This document shows positions 42,086-50,921 of a DNA stretch of 64,000 bases, piece by piece. A program made the translations under genes and the position numbers. The notes below the pieces were generated by a model that was not told the origin of the DNA, searched no databases, and saw only the letters and a list, made by a program, of their open reading frames with translations. The stretch is from Natrinema gari JCM 14663 (GTDB taxonomy: Archaea; Halobacteriota; Halobacteria; Halobacteriales; Natrialbaceae): assembly GCF_000337175.1 (NCBI RefSeq), contig NZ_AOIJ01000049.1, positions 1-64,000 of the forward strand. The letters are read 5' to 3'. Position 1 is the stretch's first letter. Every line of letters begins with the position of its first letter.

Positions 42086-43525
42086 CTATTTCGAGAGCGC
42101 GCGCTCGACGGCCGCCGCTACGTCCATCGCTTTCTCGGCCAGGTCCTCGGCAACCAGTTCGTCGCCGACCGCGGCCTCGAGTTCGTCGGCGTCGACGATC
42201 TCCACTGTCCCATCGCTCCGCCGGATGACGTCGATATAGAGATCGACGTACCGCACGGTATCGGGGAAGAGTTCGATCGGCGTACAGACGTTGACGTAGG
42301 TCCCCTTCGGCGTGCCGTCGGCGGCCTTGTACGTCGTCGGATACCACCAGCGACCCTCGCGGAACTTCGTCACGGCCACGTCGCCCGCCTCCTTCGGCAC
42401 GCCGAGCGCGTCGTAGCTGCCGCCGGCGCGCATGGAGCGCTCGAGGGTCACCTTCCCTTCGGGGTCCCAGTCGGTGACCTCGCCGCGGCCCAGCGAGACG
42501 AGTCGCCCGTCGGGTTTGCCGTGGCCGATCTCGAGGTGGTCGCCCCTGGTCGGGCCGAACTGACGAGCGACCGCGGCGAAGGGGAACGCGTCGCCCTCGA
42601 CGCCGGTGTCGTCCCCGAGGGAGCCACAGACGGCCTCGGCGAAGTCGACCGCCGCGCTCGCGGCCCGATCGGCCGCCTTCGTCCGGTGGTGGCCCGGCAT
42701 AGTCGCCGCCACCTGCCGTCGAGCGCCGTCCAGCGCGAATCGAGCGTCGCGGCCGAACCAGCACCACGCCGTCGTCCGGGGTGCGGCGAGCAGCCCAGGC
42801 TCGCCCGACTCGGCCGGTGTGTCGGCGAGGGCGTCCTCGAGCGCCCGCGCTCGCGTCGCCGCGGCCTCGAGGGCAGTGCCCATCGCCTCGAGATCCGCGT
42901 CGGCGGCGGCGCGTTGCCAGCGCAGGCCCCATCCGTCCGGAACGTCGGCGGACAGGAGGTCGGTCATGCCGACGAGTTCCTCCGCGCGGTCGCCGCCCAT
43001 CGCCGCCAAGACGCCGGTCCGGTCCCGGGACAGGGTACAGAGCCCGCCTCCGACCTCGAGGGTCGGCCGCACGAGCGGGCGGTCGTCGTCCCACGGCGGT
43101 GCGGGCTCGTGAACCTGAACGCGATACCGGTCGCCGCCGTCGACGTACCCGTCGGCGTCGTCGTAGTTGAGGTAGCCACGGCGGCCGTCGCCGAGGTCGA
43201 CGACCGCGCCGCTACCGCCGCTGGCCTCGAGCACCGCCGCGTCGAAGACCGCCCCGCGGGGTGTCTCGTCGTCCCAACGGAAGGTGTCGATGGCGAGTGC
43301 CGCGAGTTCGCCCGCGACCGTCTCGACCGCGTCTGGGTCGCCCGAGACCTCGACGCCCAGCCGATCGCGGGTCGTCTCGACCGAGACGGCAGCCGGCGCG
43401 GCGTCGAACGATTGCTCGAACCGCTCCCGGATCGGCTCGGAGGCCTGGACGACCTCGCAGCCGGCCTCGCTCAGGAGGTGGGTGACTGCCGTCGTGTAGA
43501 TGCCGCGGACTCGAGCCGTCGTCAT
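42086..43525 (-). CDS. FAU-1-type ribonuclease (RNase E/G-like, DUF402 domain)
   Basis: 479 residues from MTTARVRGIYTTAVTHLL. The N-terminal part (1-200) has an S1-like insert (GAVVDLGDGRRGYLNYDDADG) as in the RNase E/G family, where FAU-1 was defined as an AU-rich RNA-binding nuclease in Pyrococcus. The C-terminal DUF402 domain (about 300-470) carries SMRAGGSYDALGVPKEAGD, WWYPTTYKAADG, YVNVCTPIELFP and VRYVDLYIDVI. The family acts in RNA turnover or rRNA processing in archaea. The DUF7532-like gene lies upstream on the same strand. Confidence 0.9.
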   Translation of the reverse strand: MTTARVRGIYTTAVTHLLSEAGCEVVQASEPIRERFEQSFDAAPAAVSVETTRDRLGVEVSGDPDAVETVAGELAALAIDTFRWDDETPRGAVFDAAVLEASGGSGAVVDLGDGRRGYLNYDDADGYVDGGDRYRVQVHEPAPPWDDDRPLVRPTLEVGGGLCTLSRDRTGVLAAMGGDRAEELVGMTDLLSADVPDGWGLRWQRAAADADLEAMGTALEAAATRARALEDALADTPAESGEPGLLAAPRTTAWCWFGRDARFALDGARRQVAATMPGHHRTKAADRAASAAVDFAEAVCGSLGDDTGVEGDAFPFAAVARQFGPTRGDHLEIGHGKPDGRLVSLGRGEVTDWDPEGKVTLERSMRAGGSYDALGVPKEAGDVAVTKFREGRWWYPTTYKAADGTPKGTYVNVCTPIELFPDTVRYVDLYIDVIRRSDGTVEIVDADELEAAVGDELVAEDLAEKAMDVAAAVERALSK

Positions 43526-43607
43526 CGATCCCTCCCCGCGGGTGTACACGCCGGCCGTCGGTGCAGAGCCCGCTCGAGTGCGCCGCGTCCTCGTTCACGC
43601 ATGGGAC

Positions 43608-43985
43608 TCACCGCAGTGTTTCGCGGTCGGTCGCGAACCGAACGCGGTCGTTGATCGTCGGCCCGAGCGAGAGTTCGACGTAGTCCGCCTCCAAGATGCG
43701 ACCGTCCTCGATGGGCACGCCCCACGTCTCGAATCGGAGCCAGCCGCGCATCTCGTCGGCGTGGGTCGTGATGTCGGCGTAGTCGACCTCGTGTTCGGGG
43801 TACGCCGCACTCGAATGTGCCAGCTCCATGTCGGAGTAGACGATATCGTGCTCGTCGAAGAAGGCCTCGAGCGCCGCTGCGTCCTCGGCGACGGCGTCGA
43901 CGACCGCCTCGGAGGCGGCCCGGAGGTCGTCGGTCTCGAGGCCGACATCGCGAAGCGCCTGCTGAGTTCGCTGGTCGAAGTGCAT
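43608..43985 (-). CDS. Conserved haloarchaeal protein (DUF7532-like)
   Basis: 125 residues from MHFDQRTQQALRDVGL. It is mostly alpha-helical at first (RAASEAVVDAVAEDAAALEAFF), then beta (IVYSDMELAHSSAAYPEHE, WGVPIEDGRILEADYVELSLG). I believe it is the DUF7532 family; function unknown. It sits 82 bases upstream of the FAU-1-type gene on the same strand, so the two may be co-transcribed. Confidence 0.82.
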   Translation of the reverse strand: MHFDQRTQQALRDVGLETDDLRAASEAVVDAVAEDAAALEAFFDEHDIVYSDMELAHSSAAYPEHEVDYADITTHADEMRGWLRFETWGVPIEDGRILEADYVELSLGPTINDRVRFATDRETLR

Positions 43986-44188
43986 GTCCGCCGGTTGGGC
44001 CGGGAGGCCTTTGATGATTCCGAGTCCGCGTCGAGTCCCGCAGTCGCCGTCCACGGCGGACGGCGTCTCGGGCAGGTCGATCAGCCGATCCGCGGTCGCG
44101 CGCTGTCGGCCGTCCGACCGAGACGTGCCATCCCGCTCGCGTCGCCGGTTGCCGAACCTATACCGGGCCAGCGGCTCTACACACGGCC

Positions 44189-45202
44189 ATGCAGCGAAGG
44201 CGTGACCCGGTCGAACGAGCCGAGGAGCGACGCGCAGGCGGGTCGATGGACCTCTATGATATCTCCACGTGGGAACCGCGATCGATACCGGATCTACTCG
44301 CGTACACGCTTTACACCGCGGTCAGCTACGGGTTTCGGGCGATCGTCCTGTTGATCGCGGTCGCGATCACGCTCTCCCTGCTCGTCTCCCCCGCCGCGAT
44401 CATTCTCGAGGACCCGTTCATCGGACTCTTCTTTGCGCTGTCCGTCGTCCCCGCGGGGCTGCTCGCAGCGTACATCTGGTACGCCGATATCACGACGAGC
44501 GAACCGCTCCCGTTGCTCGTCGCGACCTTTCTGCTCGGCGTGCTCTTCGCGACGTTCGCCGCCGTCGTCAACTCGCTCAGTCAAGCGGCGCTCGGCATCG
44601 GCAGCGGCGTCCTCTTTTTCTACCTGATCGTCGGTCCGATCGAGGAGACGGTCAAGCTGCTCGCCGTCCAGGTGTTCGCCTACCGAAGCACCAGCTTCAA
44701 CGCGGTCATCGACGGGGCGGTCTACGGTGCCGTCGCGGGACTTGGCTTTGCGGCCATCGAGAACGCGATCTACATCGGCCGCGTCGTCGGCGAGGCCGAT
44801 CCGGAGGCGGGCGTGTTCGTCACTGCCGGCGGCATCGCGACGGTGCGTGCGCTGGCCGGCCCCGGCCACGTCATCTATTCCGCGATCGCGGGCTACTACC
44901 TCGGGCTGGCGAAGTTCAACCGCGACTACTTCTGGCCGATCGTCCTCAAGGGACTGCTCGTCGCCGCCTTCGTCCACGGGACGTACAACGTCACGGTCGG
45001 CATCGTGCCCGACATCCTCACCGGGTTCCTCCCGCTGGGCTACGGACTGGCGTTCGTGAGCTACGTGGTGCTCTACGACCTCACGTTCGGCTACTATCTC
45101 TACCGCAAACTCGCTCGCTACCGCCGGACCTATCAGACGGTTACGAGCGACGCCGATGGCATGCGACCGGAACTGACCGAGTTCGAGCCGCCACAGCGCT
45201 GA
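44189..45202 (+). CDS. PrsW-like intramembrane metalloprotease
   Basis: A 337-residue polytopic membrane protein with about eight spans. The PrsW motifs are present: VGPIEETVKLL (E152, E153, K156), AAIENAIYIG (E191), GHVIYSAIAG (H227) and FVHGTYN (H263). PrsW in Bacillus cuts anti-sigma factors; haloarchaeal homologues may act in membrane stress signalling. The ATG at 44189 has a TATA-like CCTATACC 30 bases upstream. An alternative ATG lies at 44246. Confidence 0.9.
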   Translation: MQRRRDPVERAEERRAGGSMDLYDISTWEPRSIPDLLAYTLYTAVSYGFRAIVLLIAVAITLSLLVSPAAIILEDPFIGLFFALSVVPAGLLAAYIWYADITTSEPLPLLVATFLLGVLFATFAAVVNSLSQAALGIGSGVLFFYLIVGPIEETVKLLAVQVFAYRSTSFNAVIDGAVYGAVAGLGFAAIENAIYIGRVVGEADPEAGVFVTAGGIATVRALAGPGHVIYSAIAGYYLGLAKFNRDYFWPIVLKGLLVAAFVHGTYNVTVGIVPDILTGFLPLGYGLAFVSYVVLYDLTFGYYLYRKLARYRRTYQTVTSDADGMRPELTEFEPPQR

Positions 45203-45310
45203 CCGGGCTCCCACGTCCCGTTCCGATCTCGACTCGAGGCCGATGCGGGGACGCCGATCCACCGGTCGGTGACGACTCACGAGCCGACCATCGCGATGGC
45301 GAGCCAGCCG

Positions 45311-45916
45311 TCAGTCGAAGCGGGTCTCGAGCAGCCGTTCGACGTACTTCGCGAGCACATCGACCTCGAGGTGGACCGGATCGCCGGGCTCCGTGTCGGC
45401 CAGCGTCGTCCGTTCGTAGGTCGTCGGAATGATGGCGACGGTGACCCGGCCGCGCTCCTCGTCCAGTTCCGCGACGGTCAGGCTGATCCCGTCGAGCGTG
45501 ATCGAGCCCTTCTCGACGACGTACCGGTCGTACGTCGCGGGCAACTCGAACTCGAAGAACCAGTCTTCCGCGACCGATTCGACGTTCGTCACGGTGGCGA
45601 CCGCGTCGACGTGGCCCTGCACGACGTGGCCGTCGAACCGGCCGTCGGCCGGCATCGCCCGCTCGAGGTTAACCGACGCACCCGTGTCGAGGTCGCCCAG
45701 ATAGGTCCGCTCGACGGTCTCCGTCGCGAGGAATACCTCGAACCACTCGCCCTCGGCGAACTGCTCGACCGTGAGACACGCGCCGCTGACGCTGATACTC
45801 TGTCCGTGTGCGAGCCCCGTCGCGACCTCGTCGGCCCCGATCCGCAGCCGGAGGCCGTCATCGGCTCGCTCTCGAGCGACGATCTCGCCGGTCTCTTCGA
45901 CGATCCCCGTGAACAT
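45311..45916 (-). CDS. ribE: Riboflavin synthase (alpha chain type)
   Basis: 201 residues from MFTGIVEETGEIVAR, the hallmark N-terminus. Two lumazine-binding repeats are visible: 1-95 (GQSISVSGACLTV, MPADGRFDGHVVQGHVD) and 96-190 (KGSITLDGISLTVAEL). It dismutates two 6,7-dimethyl-8-ribityllumazine into riboflavin. This bacterial-type enzyme occurs in haloarchaea rather than the archaeal RibC type. A longer upstream frame is not coding. Confidence 0.95.
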   Translation of the reverse strand: MFTGIVEETGEIVARERADDGLRLRIGADEVATGLAHGQSISVSGACLTVEQFAEGEWFEVFLATETVERTYLGDLDTGASVNLERAMPADGRFDGHVVQGHVDAVATVTNVESVAEDWFFEFELPATYDRYVVEKGSITLDGISLTVAELDEERGRVTVAIIPTTYERTTLADTEPGDPVHLEVDVLAKYVERLLETRFD

Positions 45917-46030
45917 ATCCGAACCTGACGCGCGACGAGGCAAAGCCGTTCCGGGTCCGGTCTCGGCGTCGGCTCGCTCGCGGCCGACACGCCGCCGCGT
46001 TTTTAGCGATCGCCGCGCTATTTCGGTCCG

Positions 46031-46285
46031 ATGGCCGGTATTATCGATACGATCAAACTCGCGGGCACCCTCGTTCTCGCGCTTCCCGCGGCGATCGCCG
46101 GACTCGAACTCGCGCTCGTTCGCGGGCAGACGGCGTTCGGCGTGGCGCTCGTCGCCCTCGCGATCGGACTCGTCGTTATCCAGCACACACTGACCATGCC
46201 CACCGACGTTCCCGAACTCCTGGCAAAACGGGTCGTCGGCACGGTCGCGAAAGAGCCGGAGTCAGAGCCGGACGACGACGGATAG
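46031..46285 (+). CDS. Small membrane protein (DUF7533-like)
   Basis: 84 residues: TIKLAGTLVLALPAAIAGLELAL and AFGVALVALAIGLVVIQHTL form two spans. TMPTDVPELLAKRVVGTVAKEPE is a cytoplasmic tail. A haloarchaeal conserved family (I believe DUF7533), function unknown. A TATA-like GTTTTTAG lies 28 bases before the start. Confidence 0.82.
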   Translation: MAGIIDTIKLAGTLVLALPAAIAGLELALVRGQTAFGVALVALAIGLVVIQHTLTMPTDVPELLAKRVVGTVAKEPESEPDDDG

Positions 46286-46290
46286 CGCCG

Positions 46291-47439
46291 TTAGTCGAGC
46301 AATGCGGTCGGCTCGAGCGATTGCGACGGCGCGGCGAGCCAGTCGGGGCGTTCGCCGGCCTCGTGGACCGCCAGTACGTCGGCGATCCGGACCCGAACGT
46401 TCGCGTCGACCTGCCCGGCCACGTCGAGTCGCACCACGGTCCCGGGGCCGACATCGCTGCCGCCCGCGAGCGGCCGCTCGCGGGGCTCGAGCCCGACGCC
46501 CGAGACGTCGGTCTCGATCGCATCACCTTCGGCGAAGCCGAACGAGCGGACCTCCGCCTCGAGATCGGCCGCGACGGCGGTCACCGACTCCGTCCCGGCG
46601 GTCAGCATCGATCGCGCCGACCGGAACGACTGGGTGACCGCGACGTGGACCCGCCGTTCGCGGCCGCCGTCGCTGTCGACGACGAGCGTCCGAACGAGGC
46701 CGCCGTAGTAGCCCGCTGGGTCGCGAGGGGCGGCCTCGAGAACGATTGGCTCGCCCGGTTGGAGGGGGGCATCCGTCCCTGCATCGGACCCAGGATCGAC
46801 AGCGGTGTTACCGGCCGGAAACGCACCCGAACCGACGATCGCCTCGTCGATGGCGGTCCGAAGCCGGGCGGGCGTCAGCGGCTCGCTCCCGGTTCCGTCC
46901 CCATCGGCAATCACGAGCCGTCCGTCGACGACCGTCGCGTCGGCGAGCAGCGACGCCGCTCTCCGAATCCCGGCACTCGCCGCCCGCTGGGCGGCCGCGA
47001 TCCGCGCCCGTTCGCCGTCCGTCTTCGTCGCTCGCGCCCGCTCGAGGGCGTCCGTCGACGCGAGGTCGAACCCCGCTCCTTCGAGATAGAGCGCGGCGTC
47101 GTGTGGGACCCGCGGCGGGGTCAACACCGTGCCCTCGAGTCCGCGGTCGGCGAGTGCCGATGCGAGTCGCTCGGCGGGGTGCCCGCTCGCGTCGTTGGCC
47201 GCCGAGCGGACGAGCCACTCGTTTTCGACCCCGTCGTACGCGATCGCGGTGGGGCCGCTCGTCGGTGTCGGGAGAGCGTATCGAATCCCCGGATCGCGGT
47301 CGGCCCCGGCGTGGACGAACGCGATCGCATCGCGGTCCGCGAGGGCGGCCGACACGACGCCGGCTGCGCGATCGCGTCGCTCACGCGCGGCCGGTCCATC
47401 GCCGGACCGGTCGATATCGACGCCGTTCACACCAGTCAC
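46291..47439 (-). CDS. M24 (pita-bread) family protein with degenerate metal site
   Basis: A 382-residue protein with the two-domain layout of Xaa-Pro peptidases: a creatinase-like N-terminal domain (about 25-140) and an M24 pita-bread domain (about 145-370; RIAAAQRAASAGIRRAASLL, GAFPAGNTAVDPGSDAG). The five metal ligands appear replaced. The GYxxDxTRT segment reads GYYGGLVRTL, the GHGIGLxxHE segment reads VSGVGLEPRERP, and the final RxEDxV segment reads VRIADVL. A hydrolase role is therefore unlikely. It may be a binding or chaperone-like pseudopeptidase. Its start overlaps the helicase stop by four bases. Confidence 0.82.
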   Translation of the reverse strand: MTGVNGVDIDRSGDGPAARERRDRAAGVVSAALADRDAIAFVHAGADRDPGIRYALPTPTSGPTAIAYDGVENEWLVRSAANDASGHPAERLASALADRGLEGTVLTPPRVPHDAALYLEGAGFDLASTDALERARATKTDGERARIAAAQRAASAGIRRAASLLADATVVDGRLVIADGDGTGSEPLTPARLRTAIDEAIVGSGAFPAGNTAVDPGSDAGTDAPLQPGEPIVLEAAPRDPAGYYGGLVRTLVVDSDGGRERRVHVAVTQSFRSARSMLTAGTESVTAVAADLEAEVRSFGFAEGDAIETDVSGVGLEPRERPLAGGSDVGPGTVVRLDVAGQVDANVRVRIADVLAVHEAGERPDWLAAPSQSLEPTALLD

Positions 47440-49313
47440 GGCGCTTCGGCTTCGGGCTCGACCTCGTCTGCATCCGCGTCGGGGACGGGTTCCTGGGCCT
47501 GCTCGATCAGTTCCTCGAGCGTCGAGTCGGTCAACTGGTTCCTGAGCAGGACATCGATCGGCAGCGTCGGCGCACCGTCAACGAGGTTCTCGAGCAAGAC
47601 GAGTCGTTCGCGCGCCCGGGACATGCCGACGTAGAACACCCGGCGTTCGTTGTCGGTCAACACCGGCACCGGCGAGGTGGTCTTGGTGAACTCCTCGCAG
47701 CCGGGAACGTCCTCGGGGTCGTCGACGGTAGCGACCATCTGCTCGACGACCTTCTCGGTGAGATCCGTCCCGACGAGGACGTGGTCGGCTTCGCGACCCT
47801 TCGCGGAGTGGATCGTGCCGACGCGGACACGGTCGGTGTCCATCCCCTGATACTCGCCGATGGCGAAGTACGACCGGACGCTTTTCTTCTGGAAATTGGT
47901 GACCTTCCGAAGCATGTCGGCCGCCGAATCGGGGCCGGGCATGAACGGGGCGTGGTCCTCGACGACCTCGGCGGGGACCATGAGGTCCTCGAGGTCCTCG
48001 ATGCCCGCGTCCTCCTGCCGCTCGTCGATCTCGTCGAAGAGGTCGTCGCGTTCCTGGGTCCCGAAGGCCGACTCCTGAAGCATGTCGGCGAGTCGGCGGG
48101 CCTGCAGGCCGGTGACGTCATCGCCGGCGTCGATGGCCTCGACCGCGCGGACGTACTGCGTGAGTCGGTCGGTCCACATCCGCTGGTCGGTCAGCGACGT
48201 GAACGGAACGCCCTCGGTGATGAACTCGTCGATGAACTGGAACATCTGGTATCGGGCCCGGAACAACACCATCACGGTGCCGTCGCCCTCGACGAGGGTA
48301 CGCCGGACCATCCGGACCACGTCCAGCATCGATCCGTTCGTACGAGCCTCGACGGAGCCGCCTTCGGTGCGGGGCTTGAGGTCCTTGTCCTGCCGCTGGT
48401 CGATGTGGCGGATTTCCTTGTTGACCGCGTTGAGGACGTTCGACGGAAGTCGATAGGAGTTCGGCAGGATGATATCCTCGTCGACTTCCTCGTCGAGGAG
48501 CAGCGCCGGGTCGGCACCTTGCCAGGAGTAGACGACCTGGTCGTCGTCGCCGGCGATCAGGACCTGCTCCATGTGGGGTTTCCACTCCTCGTAGACGTCG
48601 TACTGGAGCGTGGTGATGTCCTGAAACTCGTCGATCACCAGGTAGTCGACGTTCGGGAGCAGCGAGCGCTGTTCGACCCGCTCGAGCATGTCCGCGAAGC
48701 CGATCTTGCCGTGCTCGCCCTTGTAGGAACGCCACGCACGGATGGCTTCGGGGACATCGATCCGGTCGTCGTCGCTGGGCCAGGTCGGCGTGTACTTGTT
48801 GCCTTCCTGGGCGTTAGGGTCGATTTCCGGCGGGAGACGGACCTCCTCTTCGTCCCACTGGAAGGGAACGTCGTACCAGTCCGACACATCGCGGCTGGTC
48901 CGCTGAAGCCACTGGCTCGTCGCGATGACCTTGTTACCGATGGTCGTCGATCGGGCGGTTCGGCGGCCAGCACCCGAGTACTCGTCCTCGTACTCGATGC
49001 CGTACTCCTCGCAGAACTCCTCTTTGTCCGACTCGCCGATGACGTCGCTACGAGAGAGATCAAGCAGTTCGTAGGCCTTCGCGTGCATCGTACAGACGTT
49101 GCCCTGCAACGCACGCGGGCTTTCGTCGAGTCGTTCGGCGAGGCGTTCCCGCACCTCCTGGGCCGCCGCTCGCGTATACGAGACGACGAGAATATCCCGA
49201 AAGGTGACGCCGTCCTGCTCGAGGATTTCCTCGACGTGATCCAGGAGGGCAGTCGTCTTGCCGCTTCCCGGACCACCGAACAGGCGGGTAACCGTCGTGT
49301 CCGTCGTAGTCAT
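47436..49313 (-). CDS. UvrD/Rep-family (superfamily 1) DNA helicase
   Basis: 625 residues from MTTTDTTVTRLFGGPGSGKT (Walker A 13-20). Other motifs: VVSYTRAAAQEVRERL (Ia), YLVIDEFQDITTLQYDV (II, DEFQD), LIAGDDDQVVYSWQGADP (III), LPNSYRLPSNV (IV), GTIHSAKGREADHVLVG (V) and RRVFYVGMSRARERLVLL (VI). It translocates 3' to 5' on single-stranded DNA for repair or fork restart. The M24-like gene is coupled downstream. The start has a TATA-like ATAAGT about 28 bases upstream and is preferred over an ATG 24 bases further out. Confidence 0.94.
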   Translation of the reverse strand: MTTTDTTVTRLFGGPGSGKTTALLDHVEEILEQDGVTFRDILVVSYTRAAAQEVRERLAERLDESPRALQGNVCTMHAKAYELLDLSRSDVIGESDKEEFCEEYGIEYEDEYSGAGRRTARSTTIGNKVIATSQWLQRTSRDVSDWYDVPFQWDEEEVRLPPEIDPNAQEGNKYTPTWPSDDDRIDVPEAIRAWRSYKGEHGKIGFADMLERVEQRSLLPNVDYLVIDEFQDITTLQYDVYEEWKPHMEQVLIAGDDDQVVYSWQGADPALLLDEEVDEDIILPNSYRLPSNVLNAVNKEIRHIDQRQDKDLKPRTEGGSVEARTNGSMLDVVRMVRRTLVEGDGTVMVLFRARYQMFQFIDEFITEGVPFTSLTDQRMWTDRLTQYVRAVEAIDAGDDVTGLQARRLADMLQESAFGTQERDDLFDEIDERQEDAGIEDLEDLMVPAEVVEDHAPFMPGPDSAADMLRKVTNFQKKSVRSYFAIGEYQGMDTDRVRVGTIHSAKGREADHVLVGTDLTEKVVEQMVATVDDPEDVPGCEEFTKTTSPVPVLTDNERRVFYVGMSRARERLVLLENLVDGAPTLPIDVLLRNQLTDSTLEELIEQAQEPVPDADADEVEPEAEAP

Positions 49314-49376
49314 TGTAGCTGAACAGGAGCGCGACACCCATAAGTGACGTGGGTTTTCGTCGACAGAAACCAGTGG

Positions 49377-49535
49377 TCAGGGATCGCGTGGAGAGCGGGC
49401 GTCTCTGATGTTTGCGCCGTCGCGAATCTTGTCCTGGCAGTCCGGACAGACGCGTGGTTCGTCGACATCGCGGGGGGTAAAGACCCGAGCGTACGCGTCC
49501 GTCACGAACGCGCCGCAGTTCTGGCATTCCGGCAT
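49377..49535 (-). CDS. 52-residue zinc-finger protein (DUF7563-like)
   Basis: Translation gives MPECQNCGAFVTDAYARVFT, a middle PRDVDEPRVCPDCQDKIRDG and a basic tail. The zinc ligands are C4/C7 and C30/C33. It is a typical haloarchaeal single-zinc-finger protein, possibly DUF7563. It lies 63 bases upstream of the helicase gene on the same strand. Confidence 0.8.
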   Translation of the reverse strand: MPECQNCGAFVTDAYARVFTPRDVDEPRVCPDCQDKIRDGANIRDARSPRDP

Positions 49536-49682
49536 CGTTCTTCTCAGTCGGATATGGTCAGTAATGCATTATAATTGTGTCGGATCAAGAACGATAATAC
49601 CCGCTCGAGGGCACTGAAAAATCGTCCAACGCGGAACGGAAAACGGGTTTTCGGCGGCCGAGAGGAGCGTGGTCGGTGCCAG

Positions 49683-49868
49683 TCAGGGCGCTGGCTCCCA
49701 CCCGCAGACGGTACAGGAACTGGCCGACGTGTCGTGGAGACCGCCGCAATCGGGGCACTGCTTCTTGTTATACTCCTGCTCCCACCCTACTCGTTCGACC
49801 GAGTGACCGCGATCGGACAGGAATTGATCGATGACGTCGTCACCGGCATCCGTGGGTGAGGTTGCCAT
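49683..49868 (-). CDS. HVO_0416-type zinc-finger protein
   Basis: 61 residues from MATSPTDAGDDVIDQFLSDR. The C-terminal zinc ribbon reads KKQCPDCGGLHDTSASSCTV and then CGWEP, with ligands C42, C45, C54 and C57. It resembles the Haloferax HVO_0416 family as I recall it. The start codon lies inside a 20-bp palindrome (49861-49880), and a TATA-like TTTAATA is at about 49890-49896. Expression is probably controlled at this palindrome. Confidence 0.8.
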   Translation of the reverse strand: MATSPTDAGDDVIDQFLSDRGHSVERVGWEQEYNKKQCPDCGGLHDTSASSCTVCGWEPAP

Positions 49869-49880
49869 ATGTATGGCAAC
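49861..49880. promoter_or_regulatory. Perfect 20-bp palindrome over the zinc-finger start codon
   Basis: Arms GTTGCCATA (49861-49869) and TATGGCAAC (49872-49880) flank a 2-base centre. The ATG of the zinc-finger gene is read from the first arm. On the other side lie the ubaA promoter and start (50050). The site fits a dimeric repressor, possibly autoregulatory, or an mRNA-end hairpin. Confidence 0.55.
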
Positions 49881-50049
49881 ACGGACCACAGTATTAAATC
49901 GTTGGGTCGGTGAAGATCCTGCCTCCTTTCCGCACTCACGTGTCGGTCCGACGGCCACGGAACCGTTCTGCCGCCGTGTTGCCCCGGCGAGCCCGTCCGC
50001 CGGCGGTTCGACCCGCGGACTTTTCTCGCTCTCGCGCAAACGGGACGGT

Positions 50050-50886
50050 ATGAGCGACCTGCGCCTGAACGCGACCCAACTCGACCGCTACTCGAGACAC
50101 GTCATCATGGACGAGATCGGGCCGGACGGCCAGCAACGGCTGCTCGAGAGCGCCGTCCTGGTTGTTGGCGCGGGTGGCCTCGGCTCGCCAGCGATCCAGT
50201 ATCTCGCCGCGGCCGGCGTCGGTCGACTGGGAATCGTCGACGACGACGTCGTGGAGCGTTCGAACCTGCAACGACAGATCGTTCACGGCGACGCCGATGT
50301 CGGCCGGCCGAAAGTCGAGAGCGCGGCCGACTACGTCGCGACCCTGAACCCGGACATCGATGTCGACACACACGAAACCCGTGTTACGGCCGCTACCGTC
50401 GACGACCTCGTCGCCGAGTACGATATCGTCCTCGACGCCAGCGACAACTTCGCCACCCGCTACCTGCTCAACGACCACTGCGTCCTCACCGAAACGCCGC
50501 TATTCCACGGCGCGATCTACCGCTTCGAGGGACAACTGACTTCGTTTACGAACGAGCGCGGTGGTGACGAGCCACGGCCGTGTTACCGGTGTCTCTTCCC
50601 CGAAGCGCCCGAGCCCGGCACCGTCCCCGACTGCGCGACGACGGGCGTGCTTGGCGTCCTCCCCGGCACCGTCGGCTGTATCCAGGCCACGGAGGCAGTC
50701 AAGTACCTGCTCGGGAAAGGCGACCTGCTCGAGGGGCGACTCCTCATGTACGACGCGATGGACATGACCTTCGAAGAGGTTCCCATACGGCCGAATCCGG
50801 CGTGTCCGGTGTGTGGTGACGACCCCGAGATCGAGTCGGTCTCGGACGTGACCTACGAGGGGACCTGCGAGATCGCGGCCGACTGA
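50050..50886 (+). CDS. ubaA: E1-like SAMP-activating enzyme UbaA (ThiF/MoeB family)
   Basis: A 278-residue adenylyltransferase. The nucleotide loop is GAGGLGSPA (40-48), with DDDVVERSNLQRQIVHG following. Zinc ligands are C178/C181 (PCYRC) and C252/C255 (CPVC). The catalytic cysteine is C195 in VPDCATTG, the equivalent of C188 in Haloferax UbaA. UbaA activates ubiquitin-like SAMPs for protein conjugation, tRNA thiolation and molybdopterin synthesis. The start is supported by a TATA-like ACTTTTC about 29 bases upstream. The longer upstream frame is non-coding. Confidence 0.94.
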   Translation: MSDLRLNATQLDRYSRHVIMDEIGPDGQQRLLESAVLVVGAGGLGSPAIQYLAAAGVGRLGIVDDDVVERSNLQRQIVHGDADVGRPKVESAADYVATLNPDIDVDTHETRVTAATVDDLVAEYDIVLDASDNFATRYLLNDHCVLTETPLFHGAIYRFEGQLTSFTNERGGDEPRPCYRCLFPEAPEPGTVPDCATTGVLGVLPGTVGCIQATEAVKYLLGKGDLLEGRLLMYDAMDMTFEEVPIRPNPACPVCGDDPEIESVSDVTYEGTCEIAAD

Positions 50887-50921
50887 CCGACGGCGGGACG
50901 ATCGGTCCGAAACGCCGCCGA

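Noticed and set aside
46746-49322. An 858-codon open frame on the plus strand
   Set aside because: It mirrors the M24-like and helicase genes. The arginine-rich N-terminal part and the absence of motifs mark it as a shadow.
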